A program made the position numbers and the translations under genes. Source: Prevotella sp. (lineage in GTDB: Bacteria; Bacteroidota; Bacteroidia; Bacteroidales; Bacteroidaceae). From it: DNA of 64,000 nt. This document shows, one piece after another, positions 36,197 through 45,040 of this stretch. Numbering within the stretch: the stretch's first letter is position 1; each line of letters starts with the position of its first letter. The notes beneath the pieces are model-generated. The model saw nothing but the letters and a program-made list of their open reading frames with translations, did no database searches and had not been told where the DNA came from. The DNA is taken from assembly GCA_024695815.1 (NCBI GenBank), contig JAILHK010000008.1, positions 1-64,000 of the forward strand. The letters are read 5' to 3'.

Positions 36197-39100
36197 CTAT
36201 TCCTGCACATTTTTCTGATTGACGAACTCCTTTGGCAACATTCCAAACTGTTTTTGGAAGCACTGTGTGAAGTAGCTGGGCGAACTGAATCCCACCATGT
36301 AGCACACCTCATTGATCTTTGTCTCGCCTTGTTTGAGCAACAGCGCTGCCCGTTTCAGTCGTTCCACCTTAATATAATTATTGGGTGTAAGGTTAAACAA
36401 GCCACGCATTTTCCTGTTTAAGTTCGTGCGACTCATACACATCTCACTGGCCAGCGCATTTATGTCGAAATCATTATTCGTCATGTTGGCAGTCATCACC
36501 TTCTCCAGTCGTTTCATAAACTCTTCGTCGGCCTTCGATATCGACACCGTGTCTTGTTGCAGGAATGGCGAAGTGGCATAAGCCTGCTTGATGCTTTGTC
36601 GCGAACGGAGCAGGTTCTGAATCACACTGAGCAGGTAGTCCATTGAGAACGGTTTCTCTATGTAGCTGTCAGCACCACTCTCCATACCTTGTATCTTTGC
36701 TGAGTCCAGTGTCAGGGCCGTCAGCAGAATCACGGGTATATGACTGAAGTTCACGTCGCTTTTTACGTGCTGGCACAGTTCGAAGCCATCCATAGGTTCC
36801 ATCATCACATCCGACACGATGATGTCCACGTCACTATCGGTCAGCACCTTCAGTGCCTGTTCGCCATTGATGGCTGTCAGCACACGATAATGGCGTTGCA
36901 GGTGGTTCTTCTCATGAGCCAGCAAGGCTGCATTATCCTCAACAATCAGTACTGTTGGCAGTTGATCGCGCTCGGGCTGCTCGTCCGTTTCTTCTGTTTC
37001 CGTATCAGTGACAACCACTTCTTCGTCCAGCCTCATCACATGGTCTTGTTGCTCTATGGGCAGCAGCAGCCGAAACACGTTGAGTGCGGCATCGTCTATG
37101 ATCTCCAGGTTGCCTCCGTGCAACTCGGCCAAAGAGCGAGCCAATGCCAGACCAATGCCTGTTCCCGTCTTGGCCTCGGCATTGTCTGCACGATAGAACG
37201 GCTTGAAGATCTGTTGTCGCAGCTGAGCATCGATCAGCCGTCCGTCATTGCGTGTGATGATCTCCACCTGTTCTTCGCTGGCTTTCACCTCCACGCTGAC
37301 TTGATGCTCACAGTACTTCGTGGCGTTGGTCAGCAAGTTGCTCACGATCTTGGTCAGCGCTTCACGGTCCACCCATGCCATCAGTGGTGTTTCAGGCAGC
37401 ACGATGTTTCCCTCAATGCCACGCTGCTGCATCAGTGGTCCGAAGCGCTTATACACATCATTCACGATTTGTCCGATGTTACAATGCTGGAAGTTCAGTC
37501 GCAGTCCGTCGCGTTCAATCTTACGGAAGTCCAACAACTGGTTGGTCAGATCCAGCAATCGCGTCACGTTCTGGTCCATGATGTTCAGATTCTCGCGGTC
37601 TTCATCATCATGGATATCTTTCTGCAGTATATCCGTCAGTGGCCCCTTTATCAGTGTCAGCGGCGTACGTATCTCATGAGCCACATTGGTGAAGAAGCTG
37701 ATCTTGCTCTGGTATAGCTCCTGCTGTTTCTCGTGCTCAAATTTCTCCATGGCCAGTTGCCTATTCATGCGCGAGCGCTCTTTTAGATAGCGATAGACCA
37801 GCAGTCCTACACCCGTCATCAGCAACAGGTAGAGCAGCCATGCCCACCAGCGCTGATACCAGGGGCGCAGCACGGTGATGCGCAACGTATAGGGCTCGGC
37901 CGTCTTACCGATGTTCGACATGTCTTGCACGTGCAGCACATAACTGCCTGGCGGCAGGTTGGTATATCTGATATAGTTGTCGCTATACAGGTTTTGCCAT
38001 TCATGGTCGAAGCCCTCCAGGTAATAGGCTATCTGTCGCATCTGCGCATCGCGGTACGACAGCACCGATATCTTCAGCGAGAACGCATTCTGATCGTGGT
38101 TCAGGGTCAGCTCGCGCGTCACCGTGATGCTCTCTGTCAGCGGAGACTCTGGCGTAAAGTTGTCCACCACACTTCCCTGCAACATCAGCTCTGTGGCAAT
38201 GATGACCGGGGCCGAAGAAACCCCCAAAAAACTCTCGGGCGAGAAGGCCACCAAGCCCGACTGGCATCCCAGATAGATTTGTCCCTTAGAGCTGCACAGC
38301 GAAGAGTTGCTGCTGAAATCGTTATCCAGCAGACCGTTAGCGGTGGAATAGATGCGGGTAGAACGGTCGTCAGGATTGTAGCACATCAATCCCTCGTTGG
38401 TTGTCAGCCACAACTGTCCTAATCCGTCTTCCACCATGCTCTGCACCACACGCTGCGAGCAGAAACTGGGTATGGGTACATGCTCAAAACAACGCTTTTT
38501 CTCGTTATATAAGCTGGCACCATTGCAATCTGTATATACCCATATATCTCCATGTGATGTTTCGTAGAGCCCCAACACGTTATTGCTTGCCAACGTGCCA
38601 TCAGCCTCACGGAACTGTCGCCACTGCTTGCTGCCTGCTGCCCGCACAAAGACGCCACAGTCATAGATAGCCACCCACAGATTATGCTTGCTGTCCTCCA
38701 TGATGTCTTTCACGATTTGCTGCGGCAGTTCCTTGAGGTGATTAAACCTGTTCAGCACCGGATCATAGCAATACACGCCGCCCAGCGTACCTACATATAC
38801 AACATTGCTCTGCCTTGACTTTTCAAGTGTCAATATGAAGTTGTCGTGCAACTGTCCCTCTTCGATGCTCGATTCATAGCTGCGCAACAATCGTCCTGTG
38901 GCAGCATCCATCACCTTTAGGCCGTTGTTCAGTGTTCCTGCCCACAGTTCATTGCCCACCAGACACAGACTTTGCACATTAGGGAATGCCACACTGGCAG
39001 ACAGGTGTTCAAACCGTCCCGTCGTGGGGTCCAGACTGTTCAGTCCGCCATCCTCAGTTGCCACCAAGATATGTCCGTTGGCAGCCTCAACCATTTGTCC

Positions 39101-40174
39101 CACACGCCTGCCATGCAGTGAGCCTGCCACATCGACGCGCGGCATATAGTTGTTGAAAGCATACGCCATACGCGGTGCATAGCACACGCCACCGAAATAA
39201 GAACCCACCCAGATACCTCCATCCTTGTCTCTGAACACCTTCTGCAACGAGTTGTCCGACAGAGAGAAAGGATTGGTGGCTTCATATTTATAGTGCGTAT
39301 AAGTGTTGCTGCTCATATTGTAGGCAAACAGCCCACTCTCTGTAGCCATGAGCAGTTGGTCATCGCTCTTGATAAGGTCTCTGGCATAAAGTTCCTTTCC
39401 GTCAAGAGAAGAGATGAGTGGTTTCAGCTGCTTCTCGGGGATGTTCAGTTCAGACAGTCCCGATGCCGACGAGCAGATAAAGAAACGTCCCTGCTCAGTA
39501 GAGGTCATCCCCATGATCGTCTGGTGCTCCATGATATTACGTCCATTAGCCCCCGTGAAGCTCACTATCGTCTTAAACAGATTGCGTGTAAACGAGAGGC
39601 CACTCTCATAGAAGCCTATCCAGATGGTATGGTCGCTGTCCATATACAGACTCGACACCGCCGGATAGCCCTCAAGCTTATGGTGTTGCAGCTTGCCTTT
39701 CTGCAGGTCGTAGATATAAACACCCTCGTTGTTACACCCTATCAGCACCCGTTGTGCATCGCCCGTGATCACGTTGACCTGGCGCTCTATGCTTTCGCCC
39801 GCCGCCGTCTTGGTCGAGAAACGACGGAAAGAGTCGGTCGTTGGCGAATAGATATAAACCCCATGATCCGTACCCACCCACAACTCGTGGTTAGGTGCCT
39901 CGTACATCACACCGATACGGTCGCTGCCCAACTGGTTGGCACCGTTGCCTTTATGATAAACCTTAAACGAACGCCCGTCAAAACGGTTCATGCCGTCGTT
40001 GGTGCCAAACCACATAAAACCCATGTTGTCCTGAACAATAGACATCACCGAGTTCTGCGACAGCCCGTTGTTGGTATCGTAATGTCTGAACTGATATTCT
40101 GCAGCAGTTGCCATGCCACCATACAGGCACAGCAACAGATATAAAAGGCGAATGATTTTCAGTCTCATCAGCAA
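36197..40174 (-). CDS. Hybrid two-component system sensor/regulator (HTCS)
   Basis: The 1325-residue protein has a signal peptide, a periplasmic sensor of repeated Reg_prop blades (GLSQNSVMSIVQDNMGFMWF, NNGVYIY-like repeats), a Y_Y_Y domain, a membrane helix near 785-805, a histidine kinase with HEIRTPLTL (His near 833), N box NLLTNATKYC and G box TGTGIGLALA, a receiver with phosphoacceptor Asp in IVSDVMMEPMDG near 1119 and a C-terminal AraC-type helix-turn-helix. Such regulators sense oligosaccharides in the periplasm and activate the adjacent polysaccharide locus. It lies just upstream of the mannan-type cluster on the same strand. A start 6 bp downstream (MRLKII) is possible. Confidence 0.95.
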   Translation of the reverse strand: MLMRLKIIRLLYLLLCLYGGMATAAEYQFRHYDTNNGLSQNSVMSIVQDNMGFMWFGTNDGMNRFDGRSFKVYHKGNGANQLGSDRIGVMYEAPNHELWVGTDHGVYIYSPTTDSFRRFSTKTAAGESIERQVNVITGDAQRVLIGCNNEGVYIYDLQKGKLQHHKLEGYPAVSSLYMDSDHTIWIGFYESGLSFTRNLFKTIVSFTGANGRNIMEHQTIMGMTSTEQGRFFICSSASGLSELNIPEKQLKPLISSLDGKELYARDLIKSDDQLLMATESGLFAYNMSSNTYTHYKYEATNPFSLSDNSLQKVFRDKDGGIWVGSYFGGVCYAPRMAYAFNNYMPRVDVAGSLHGRRVGQMVEAANGHILVATEDGGLNSLDPTTGRFEHLSASVAFPNVQSLCLVGNELWAGTLNNGLKVMDAATGRLLRSYESSIEEGQLHDNFILTLEKSRQSNVVYVGTLGGVYCYDPVLNRFNHLKELPQQIVKDIMEDSKHNLWVAIYDCGVFVRAAGSKQWRQFREADGTLASNNVLGLYETSHGDIWVYTDCNGASLYNEKKRCFEHVPIPSFCSQRVVQSMVEDGLGQLWLTTNEGLMCYNPDDRSTRIYSTANGLLDNDFSSNSSLCSSKGQIYLGCQSGLVAFSPESFLGVSSAPVIIATELMLQGSVVDNFTPESPLTESITVTRELTLNHDQNAFSLKISVLSYRDAQMRQIAYYLEGFDHEWQNLYSDNYIRYTNLPPGSYVLHVQDMSNIGKTAEPYTLRITVLRPWYQRWWAWLLYLLLMTGVGLLVYRYLKERSRMNRQLAMEKFEHEKQQELYQSKISFFTNVAHEIRTPLTLIKGPLTDILQKDIHDDEDRENLNIMDQNVTRLLDLTNQLLDFRKIERDGLRLNFQHCNIGQIVNDVYKRFGPLMQQRGIEGNIVLPETPLMAWVDREALTKIVSNLLTNATKYCEHQVSVEVKASEEQVEIITRNDGRLIDAQLRQQIFKPFYRADNAEAKTGTGIGLALARSLAELHGGNLEIIDDAALNVFRLLLPIEQQDHVMRLDEEVVVTDTETEETDEQPERDQLPTVLIVEDNAALLAHEKNHLQRHYRVLTAINGEQALKVLTDSDVDIIVSDVMMEPMDGFELCQHVKSDVNFSHIPVILLTALTLDSAKIQGMESGADSYIEKPFSMDYLLSVIQNLLRSRQSIKQAYATSPFLQQDTVSISKADEEFMKRLEKVMTANMTNNDFDINALASEMCMSRTNLNRKMRGLFNLTPNNYIKVERLKRAALLLKQGETKINEVCYMVGFSSPSYFTQCFQKQFGMLPKEFVNQKNVQE

Positions 40175-40200
40175 TATATAGTTTTCACTAACTTTTCATA

Positions 40201-40208
40201 CAAAAGTA
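40201..40208 (-). promoter_or_regulatory. Promoter -7 box of the HTCS gene
   Basis: Minus-strand TACTTTTG lies 27 bp upstream of the HTCS start, in the 186-bp gap that otherwise contains the terminator of the upstream GH2 gene. Confidence 0.5.
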
Positions 40209-40290
40209 GCTTAAACCACAGACAACCCCTACTATCGTCCCGTATTCTTATTGATTTTTAACATTCAACGGGACCGTTCGTCATTCATCT

Positions 40291-40345
40291 GTAAAAACAA
40301 AAAGCTTCCCGCCCACAAGTACGGCGGAAAGCTTTTTGTTTTTAC
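40291..40345 (-). terminator. Strong intrinsic terminator after GH2
   Basis: A 23-bp inverted repeat (40291-40313 with 40323-40345, one mismatch) encloses a 9-nt loop. The outer part is A-rich/T-rich, giving a T-tract on either strand. It lies 16 bp past the GH2 stop and isolates it from the HTCS gene. Confidence 0.8.
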
Positions 40346-40360
40346 CAGAAATCTGTCTTA

Positions 40361-42193
40361 TTACTTCTCTATGATGCTGGGAATCTTCTCGAAGATAGCC
40401 TTCCACTTGGCTGCATCAAACTTAGGACGACGGTCGTAGTAGTAAACGCCGTTCTTCTCCTGCTCCACGTCGGTGATTTGCGTATAGCAGAATCCAACCA
40501 CGTTCTTACATGCCTTGATGGCATCAATCTCCTTTTCCAGAATCTCGAAGAACTCGTCCTCGGTCTCAATCTGAGCGCCGTAGCCCCATGAGTTGCTGCG
40601 CTCAGCCTTGGGAATCCAGCCCAGTCCGCCAAACTCGTCGATCATATAAGGCTGACCTTCCCATTCTGCCAAATAGTCCTTGCCAGCCATGTTGCGATAG
40701 TGGGGAGCGCCATTTCTGAAGGTGTGGTTCTCCACCAGCTTGTCGTATTCGCGTGTGTAGTCATGAACGCTCCAGATGTCGGTCTTCACATGACCGTCGC
40801 CACTGGCATCGTTCACAGGACGTGTGGGGTCGATGGCCTTTGTCTGGTTATACAGGTCCTGCACAAAACGAACATAGGTGCCGGCCTGTGCTCCCCAGGT
40901 CTCGTTAAGGGGTGTCCAGGTCACGATACATGGATGGTTGCGGTCGCGCACCACGAGGTCGGTCCACTCACGCAGGAAGTTTCCTGTTGCCTCCTGGTTG
41001 TTGACGTTGGTGCCCCACGATGCCTGCTCACCCCAGCAGATGTAACCCAGCTTGTCGGCCCAGTAGTAGTAGCGCTCCTCGAAGGCTTTCTGGTGCAGAC
41101 GGGCACCGTTGAAGCCAACGGCCTTACTCATCTCGATGTCGTGCTTGAGAGCCTCATCAGTAGGAGCTGTCCAGATGCCGTCGGGATAGTAGCCCTGATC
41201 CAGCACCAGACGCTGGAAGTAAGGCTTGTTGTTCAGATAGAAGTAGCCATCGGCACAGTGGATCTTACGCATACCGGCATACGAGCTGACCTCATCAATC
41301 ACCTTACCGGCAGCATCCTTCACGATGTACTTCACGTCGTAGAGGAAAGGACTCTCAGGGCTCCACAGCTTGGGCTTCTTAATGCTCAGCACCAGGTTGC
41401 TGCCGTTCACGGCATTGGCTGTCTTGGTGGCAACCACCTTCTTGCCGTCCAGCACCTGCACGGTCAGCGTGTTGCCGTTAGCCTCGCCATAGAACTCCGG
41501 ACGTACCACCAGCTGCTGCTGGTCGATATCGGGAATGGCAAACACATTCTTCAGTCCCTGCGCACTCACGGGCTCCAACCATACGGTCTGCCAGATACCC
41601 GTTGTGCGGGTGTAGTCGCAACCGCCAGAGTAGTAGTTCCAGCACTGTTTGCCGCCAGGCTGCATGCCGCTGCGCAGGTTGTCCACAACGCGCACAACCA
41701 AGTTAGCGCTCTGGCCGGCAGGCACATATTTCGTGATGTCCATCTCGAAACTGCTTCCCGTGCCGAAGTGCTGCATCACCTCTTTACCATTAATATATAT
41801 CGTAGCCTCATAGTCCACGGCACCAAAGTGCAGCAGAATCTTCTTGCCAGCCCATGCTGCAGGCACGCTGATGGTGCGCTGATACCACATGCAGTTGATG
41901 AAGTCCGTGTGCTCTACGCCGCTGAGCTTACTCTCAGGACAGAAGGGAACCAGGATCTTGTCGTCGAAACCCTTACTGTTGCGGAAGTCGCGCGCATCGC
42001 CCGACTTTCCGAAGTCGAAGGTGTAGGTCCATGTGCCGTTCAGGTTCAACCACTGACTGCGCTCAAATTGCGGACGCGGATACTCTGCTCGTGGTGTGCT
42101 GGCTTTCACAGCAAAAGCCCCCATAAGAGTCATCATAGCCATAAAAATTACTCTTTTCTTGAAAGTTGTTCCAAGGATGTTGATTGATCTCAT
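40361..42193 (-). CDS. GH2 family beta-glycosidase (beta-galactosidase/glucuronidase-like)
   Basis: The start at 42193 (MRSINILGTTF) is chosen because a signal peptide follows; the frame is open 114 bp further upstream past the promoter. The 610-residue protein has a jelly-roll sugar-binding domain (RTISVPAAWAGKKILLHFGAVDYEA), an immunoglobulin-like domain and a TIM barrel, with acid/base Glu in WTPLNETWG and nucleophile Glu in MIDEFGGLGW. Exo-beta-glycosidase; sugar specificity cannot be read from sequence. It has its own promoter and terminator, so it is a separate unit from the PUL operon. Confidence 0.85.
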   Translation of the reverse strand: MRSINILGTTFKKRVIFMAMMTLMGAFAVKASTPRAEYPRPQFERSQWLNLNGTWTYTFDFGKSGDARDFRNSKGFDDKILVPFCPESKLSGVEHTDFINCMWYQRTISVPAAWAGKKILLHFGAVDYEATIYINGKEVMQHFGTGSSFEMDITKYVPAGQSANLVVRVVDNLRSGMQPGGKQCWNYYSGGCDYTRTTGIWQTVWLEPVSAQGLKNVFAIPDIDQQQLVVRPEFYGEANGNTLTVQVLDGKKVVATKTANAVNGSNLVLSIKKPKLWSPESPFLYDVKYIVKDAAGKVIDEVSSYAGMRKIHCADGYFYLNNKPYFQRLVLDQGYYPDGIWTAPTDEALKHDIEMSKAVGFNGARLHQKAFEERYYYWADKLGYICWGEQASWGTNVNNQEATGNFLREWTDLVVRDRNHPCIVTWTPLNETWGAQAGTYVRFVQDLYNQTKAIDPTRPVNDASGDGHVKTDIWSVHDYTREYDKLVENHTFRNGAPHYRNMAGKDYLAEWEGQPYMIDEFGGLGWIPKAERSNSWGYGAQIETEDEFFEILEKEIDAIKACKNVVGFCYTQITDVEQEKNGVYYYDRRPKFDAAKWKAIFEKIPSIIEK

Positions 42194-42304
42194 TTTTTTG
42201 TTAATTAGGTTTGAATTGAATTGAGCTATGTGTCTATAGATTACCATCAAGCATGATAATGACTTTAATGAAACTAAGGACAGCTCACAATATATAATCG
42301 GGCA

Positions 42305-42312
42305 CAAAGGTA
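42305..42312 (-). promoter_or_regulatory. Promoter -7 box of the GH2 gene
   Basis: Minus-strand TACCTTTG, about 112 bp upstream of the chosen start at 42193, giving a leader of about 105 nt. This is inside the longer open frame and argues against the far upstream start. Confidence 0.5.
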
Positions 42313-42426
42313 AGTAAATTTTTAGAATTATCGGCCATTATACTTGAATTATTATTGATTTACATCAAATTTCCAAGCCACCGATCATGCACCCAAAACA
42401 CCTCCGGGACGCCCCAAAACACAAAA

Positions 42427-42456
42427 AAACCTGGACCATCATCATGATCCAGGTTG
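42427..42456 (-). terminator. Intrinsic terminator after the smalltalk gene
   Basis: Minus-strand hairpin AACCTGGA/TCCAGGTT with a 12-nt loop is followed by a run of T. It is 20 bp beyond the stop of the 34-residue gene and ends the M15/HU/smalltalk unit. Confidence 0.75.
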
Positions 42457-42475
42457 GCAGGTTGGTGGCGCGCCG

Positions 42476-42580
42476 CTATGCAGCCACACACGATATCACA
42501 CCCAGCGAGGTGGCAATAGCCGTCAGCACGGCAATGGTGGTCTGAAGTATAAACTTCCAAATATCCATCTTCTTCATCAT
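42476..42580 (-). CDS. Smalltalk-type micro-protein (34 residues)
   Basis: This small frame begins MMKKMDIWKFILQTTIAV and continues with a hydrophobic stretch ending GVISCVAA. The pattern (Lys/Trp start, ILTAI-like membrane helix, Gly-Val-x-Ser-Cys end) is that of the 'smalltalk' family of Bacteroidetes. It sits 30 bp downstream of an HU-HIG gene and an M15 peptidase gene, the usual company of this family, and before a terminator. A start one codon later is possible. Function unknown; likely membrane-associated. Confidence 0.8.
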   Translation of the reverse strand: MMKKMDIWKFILQTTIAVLTAIATSLGVISCVAA

Positions 42581-42610
42581 CTACACTTTTTATTCGTTCT
42601 TACCTCCAGA

Positions 42611-43054
42611 TCAATCCTCATTCTCAGCATCCTCGCTCTTTGCATGACCATACTCGGGCAGCTCCATCAGTCGGCAGCCACTGGTCAGCTCCTTCACATG
42701 GTGCTTGTCGGCCGAGATACGGGTCTCGGGCTGGAAAGCCACCCTTACGCTCTTCACATTGTTCGTAGTGAACGCTTCGGCACTCTCGGCACCAATAGTG
42801 CTGATGGCCAACTTAAACGCACCCAGATAGGGCAGCTTCACGCGCTTTGAGTCCTGAAGCAGGTCGCGCACGGTGGGACCCAGCTCGCTCAGCACCGCCA
42901 GGATGTCGGCACGCTTCACCGTACAGTTGTCCTGCATCTTCAAGGCAATCTCCTCGATACCCACGGTCTCGGTGATGGCCACGCGGGCATACCACTTACC
43001 GAACATCTTAGAATTCTTCACTTCGTTAACATACTTCTTAAAAAACAGTTTCAT
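42611..43054 (-). CDS. HU-HIG family DNA-binding protein
   Basis: The 147-residue protein contains the HU-like core: KWYARVAITETVGIEEIALKMQ, CTVKRADILAVLSELGPTVRDLL, RVKLPYLGAFKLAI, and a late VRVAFQPET strand. It is the Bacteroidetes-specific HU variant with a long N-terminal arm and a charged C-terminal tail. It lies between the M15 peptidase and the smalltalk gene. A second, related gene is at 55977. Likely a nucleoid or regulatory DNA binder; this trio is often on mobile or phage-like elements. Confidence 0.85.
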   Translation of the reverse strand: MKLFFKKYVNEVKNSKMFGKWYARVAITETVGIEEIALKMQDNCTVKRADILAVLSELGPTVRDLLQDSKRVKLPYLGAFKLAISTIGAESAEAFTTNNVKSVRVAFQPETRISADKHHVKELTSGCRLMELPEYGHAKSEDAENED

Positions 43055-43140
43055 AATTGTTTGTGTGTTTTAAATGGTTAATAAAAAATTTGTTGTGTTA
43101 TCAATGTTGTGTGCCTCTGCACACGGTCTTTTCTTTTTTT

Positions 43141-43584
43141 TTATACATTCAGCTCCTTGACCATCTGTCGGTTGGCCCTCCGCCCCGGCTGGAAGATGTA
43201 GCTCACGTGTATCCAGCAACAGCCATTGCTCAGTCGTCGTTCCAGCAGCAGCTGGTCGAACACCAGGTGTTTGCTGATAAAGAGGTAGTAGCGCTGTGCT
43301 GTCTGTTGCGAGCCGCAGTGAATGTCGGCCGCCTCGCCCCGCATGTGTTGTGAGTTCTTGACGCCGCCCACCGCTTTGTTCAGCGCCTCACAGCGATAGC
43401 CGCTCGCTATGATGATGCGTCCGAATTGTTGTCTCAGTGGTTCCAGCACCTCCTCGCACAGATGCCTCAGCGCTTCCACCTCTTTCTCGCCAGGTTCGTT
43501 TTTCAGTCCCAGTCGGATGGCCGTACCCGAGGCCATCATTTCTTGGAGCGTGAAATGCTCCGTCAGTTGTGTTTGTGTTTTCAT
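43141..43584 (-). CDS. M15 family peptidase (D-Ala-D-Ala carboxypeptidase-like)
   Basis: The 147-residue protein shows the M15 zinc-binding layout SQHMRGEAADIH (SxHxxGxAxD) near residue 78 and WIHVSY near residue 122, preceded by GYRCEALNKAVGG. There is no signal peptide, as in phage-type endolysins of this family. It has a good promoter at 43666-43696 and heads a unit with HU and smalltalk genes. Role: cell-wall peptide hydrolysis, inferred from family. Confidence 0.88.
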   Translation of the reverse strand: MKTQTQLTEHFTLQEMMASGTAIRLGLKNEPGEKEVEALRHLCEEVLEPLRQQFGRIIIASGYRCEALNKAVGGVKNSQHMRGEAADIHCGSQQTAQRYYLFISKHLVFDQLLLERRLSNGCCWIHVSYIFQPGRRANRQMVKELNV

Positions 43585-43665
43585 GGTTCTTTTTCTTTTA
43601 TTAATTATTAAGGTATTAATGGTTGGGAATCCTTGTCGGGATGTCTCTTATTCCTTTCGACGTTG

Positions 43666-43696
43666 CAAAGGTACAACATTTCGCCAGCCAAATCAA
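43666..43696 (-). promoter_or_regulatory. Promoter of the M15/HU/smalltalk unit
   Basis: Minus-strand TACCTTTG (43666-43673) is preceded by TTG (43694-43696) at a 20-bp spacing, a good match to the Bacteroidetes -33/-7 arrangement. The M15 start lies 82 bp downstream. Confidence 0.65.
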
Positions 43697-43723
43697 GTCC
43701 TTGTATGGTAGAGATAATGGTAG

Positions 43724-43750
43724 AAAAAAAATACCGTGGGGGAACCACGG
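43724..43750 (-). terminator. Intrinsic terminator after the RAYT gene
   Basis: Minus-strand CCGTGG/CCACGG stem (43745-43750 with 43734-43739) with a 5-nt loop is followed by T-A-T8. It is 8 bp past the transposase stop. Confidence 0.75.
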
Positions 43751-43757
43751 CATTACA

Positions 43758-44909
43758 CTATTCATCATATTGCCACCAGTCGTCACGTCGGCGGCATAAT
43801 GCCTGCACTATACAGTTCATCGATTTGCACTCTGCCACTGATATCTTCTCATCCCTGCGATGGTAGCGATAATGCCAAGGCGTCGCAAACAGTAGCCGAC
43901 CCTCAAGGCAGGCCTGCATCTTCTCTTCTGAAGGATGATACATCTCCGCAAAGCCGTTGTCTAGGACAATAATTACCGGAGAGCCTTGCGCCATCACTGC
44001 TGCCATGATCTCCTGCTCGCCTTTGGCAATGCGGGCAGACACCAATACAGCCCCACCTTTGGCAGCCTGCAGACACCGCTGCTTCTGTCGTTCAAAGAGG
44101 GACTTGTCCTTACGATGACACACCACTGGCAACAGCCGTTTCTGCAACAAGCTCCTGTGACCATAAGTGTTACAGCCCACCTTTCCACCTTCATCCAGCA
44201 ACCGTTCCTTCAGCATCAGCCAGGTCCCGTTATCCATTTGCGAGGCATCGCACTCCCGTTCCAGATAGCCATGCAGAGCAGAAAATGTCAACGCTGTATC
44301 AACACCACCCTTCTGAATCCTCAGTCCCCCACAGCTTGACATACGAATCAAGCGCATTCTTGGGTTCTTCCTGATATATTGCCGCTGCTGCTCCAACTGT
44401 TCGCTTTGCAGAGGCATCACGTCCACATAGCCTGAGTCAAAAAGAGGAGGTCTGTCACTACACGCCTTCGATGGCACCTTTTCACCTTCCACATAGCCAT
44501 CCGTCTGCCTTTCTATCCCAGTCATTTCCCAAAAGAGCCTATTACACCCCTTCTTAAAACCAGCAATCACATGTCCCAGATGCATCACATGACCATTTCT
44601 GCTAACCACATCCCTATGTACCACAGCAATAAAATGCACATGATCTGGCATAATTACATAATCCTGAATCTCAACCATCGGGTAGTACTTAGAGATACTA
44701 TTCAGCAATTCTCGTTGCACCATCAAGCCAATAGCCGACAAAGCCACATGAGGACCATTCGGATCATCATCATCCCTATTCAGATCACCTACGATACGTC
44801 CCAAAGCCTGCGTTCTTCTATCGTTTAGTACAAGAGTAATATGGTAGATGCCCGTCCGTCTATAGTCATGAAACTCACATCGCCGTTTCATATTATGCCC
44901 CTTTTCCAT
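43758..44909 (-). CDS. REP-associated tyrosine transposase (RAYT/Y1 type) with extra C-terminal domain
   Basis: The 383-residue protein begins with a Y1 transposase core: TGIYHITLVLND, the HUH-type motif PDHVHFIAVV near residue 93, GHVIAGFKKGCNRLFW, and FDSGYVDVMP then QQRQYIRKNP carrying the likely catalytic Tyr near residue 180. RAYT cores normally end soon after. Here about 130 further residues contain AAKGGAVLVSARIAKGEQE, PVIIVLDNGFAEMYHP and GRLLFATPWHY, resembling a DprA/SLOG-type Rossmann segment (comparison by eye). A 64-bp array of hairpins lies directly upstream, as expected if REP-like sequences are its substrate. The alternative start at 44891 (MKRRCE) is plausible. Confidence 0.8.
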   Translation of the reverse strand: MEKGHNMKRRCEFHDYRRTGIYHITLVLNDRRTQALGRIVGDLNRDDDDPNGPHVALSAIGLMVQRELLNSISKYYPMVEIQDYVIMPDHVHFIAVVHRDVVSRNGHVMHLGHVIAGFKKGCNRLFWEMTGIERQTDGYVEGEKVPSKACSDRPPLFDSGYVDVMPLQSEQLEQQRQYIRKNPRMRLIRMSSCGGLRIQKGGVDTALTFSALHGYLERECDASQMDNGTWLMLKERLLDEGGKVGCNTYGHRSLLQKRLLPVVCHRKDKSLFERQKQRCLQAAKGGAVLVSARIAKGEQEIMAAVMAQGSPVIIVLDNGFAEMYHPSEEKMQACLEGRLLFATPWHYRYHRRDEKISVAECKSMNCIVQALCRRRDDWWQYDE

Positions 44910-44947
44910 ACACCTTTTTATATATTCTCAAGTATAGTTTAGAGCCG

Positions 44948-44955
44948 CAAAGTTA
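44948..44955 (-). promoter_or_regulatory. Promoter -7 box of the RAYT gene
   Basis: Minus-strand TAACTTTG, 39 bp upstream of the transposase start and between it and the repeat array. No convincing -33 element. Confidence 0.45.
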
Positions 44956-45040
44956 CCTGTTTTCCTGCAAACCGCCGCCCATCATCATCAAAAAAAATGC
45001 AGATACCACATAAAAAACAACCAATACACCCCCTCGCATA

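Noticed and set aside
43109..43124. Hairpin GTGTGC/GCACAC followed by T-run as a plus-strand terminator
   Set aside because: No plus-strand gene ends there; on the minus strand the T-run is on the wrong side of the stem. It may be chance or an mRNA leader hairpin of the HU gene.
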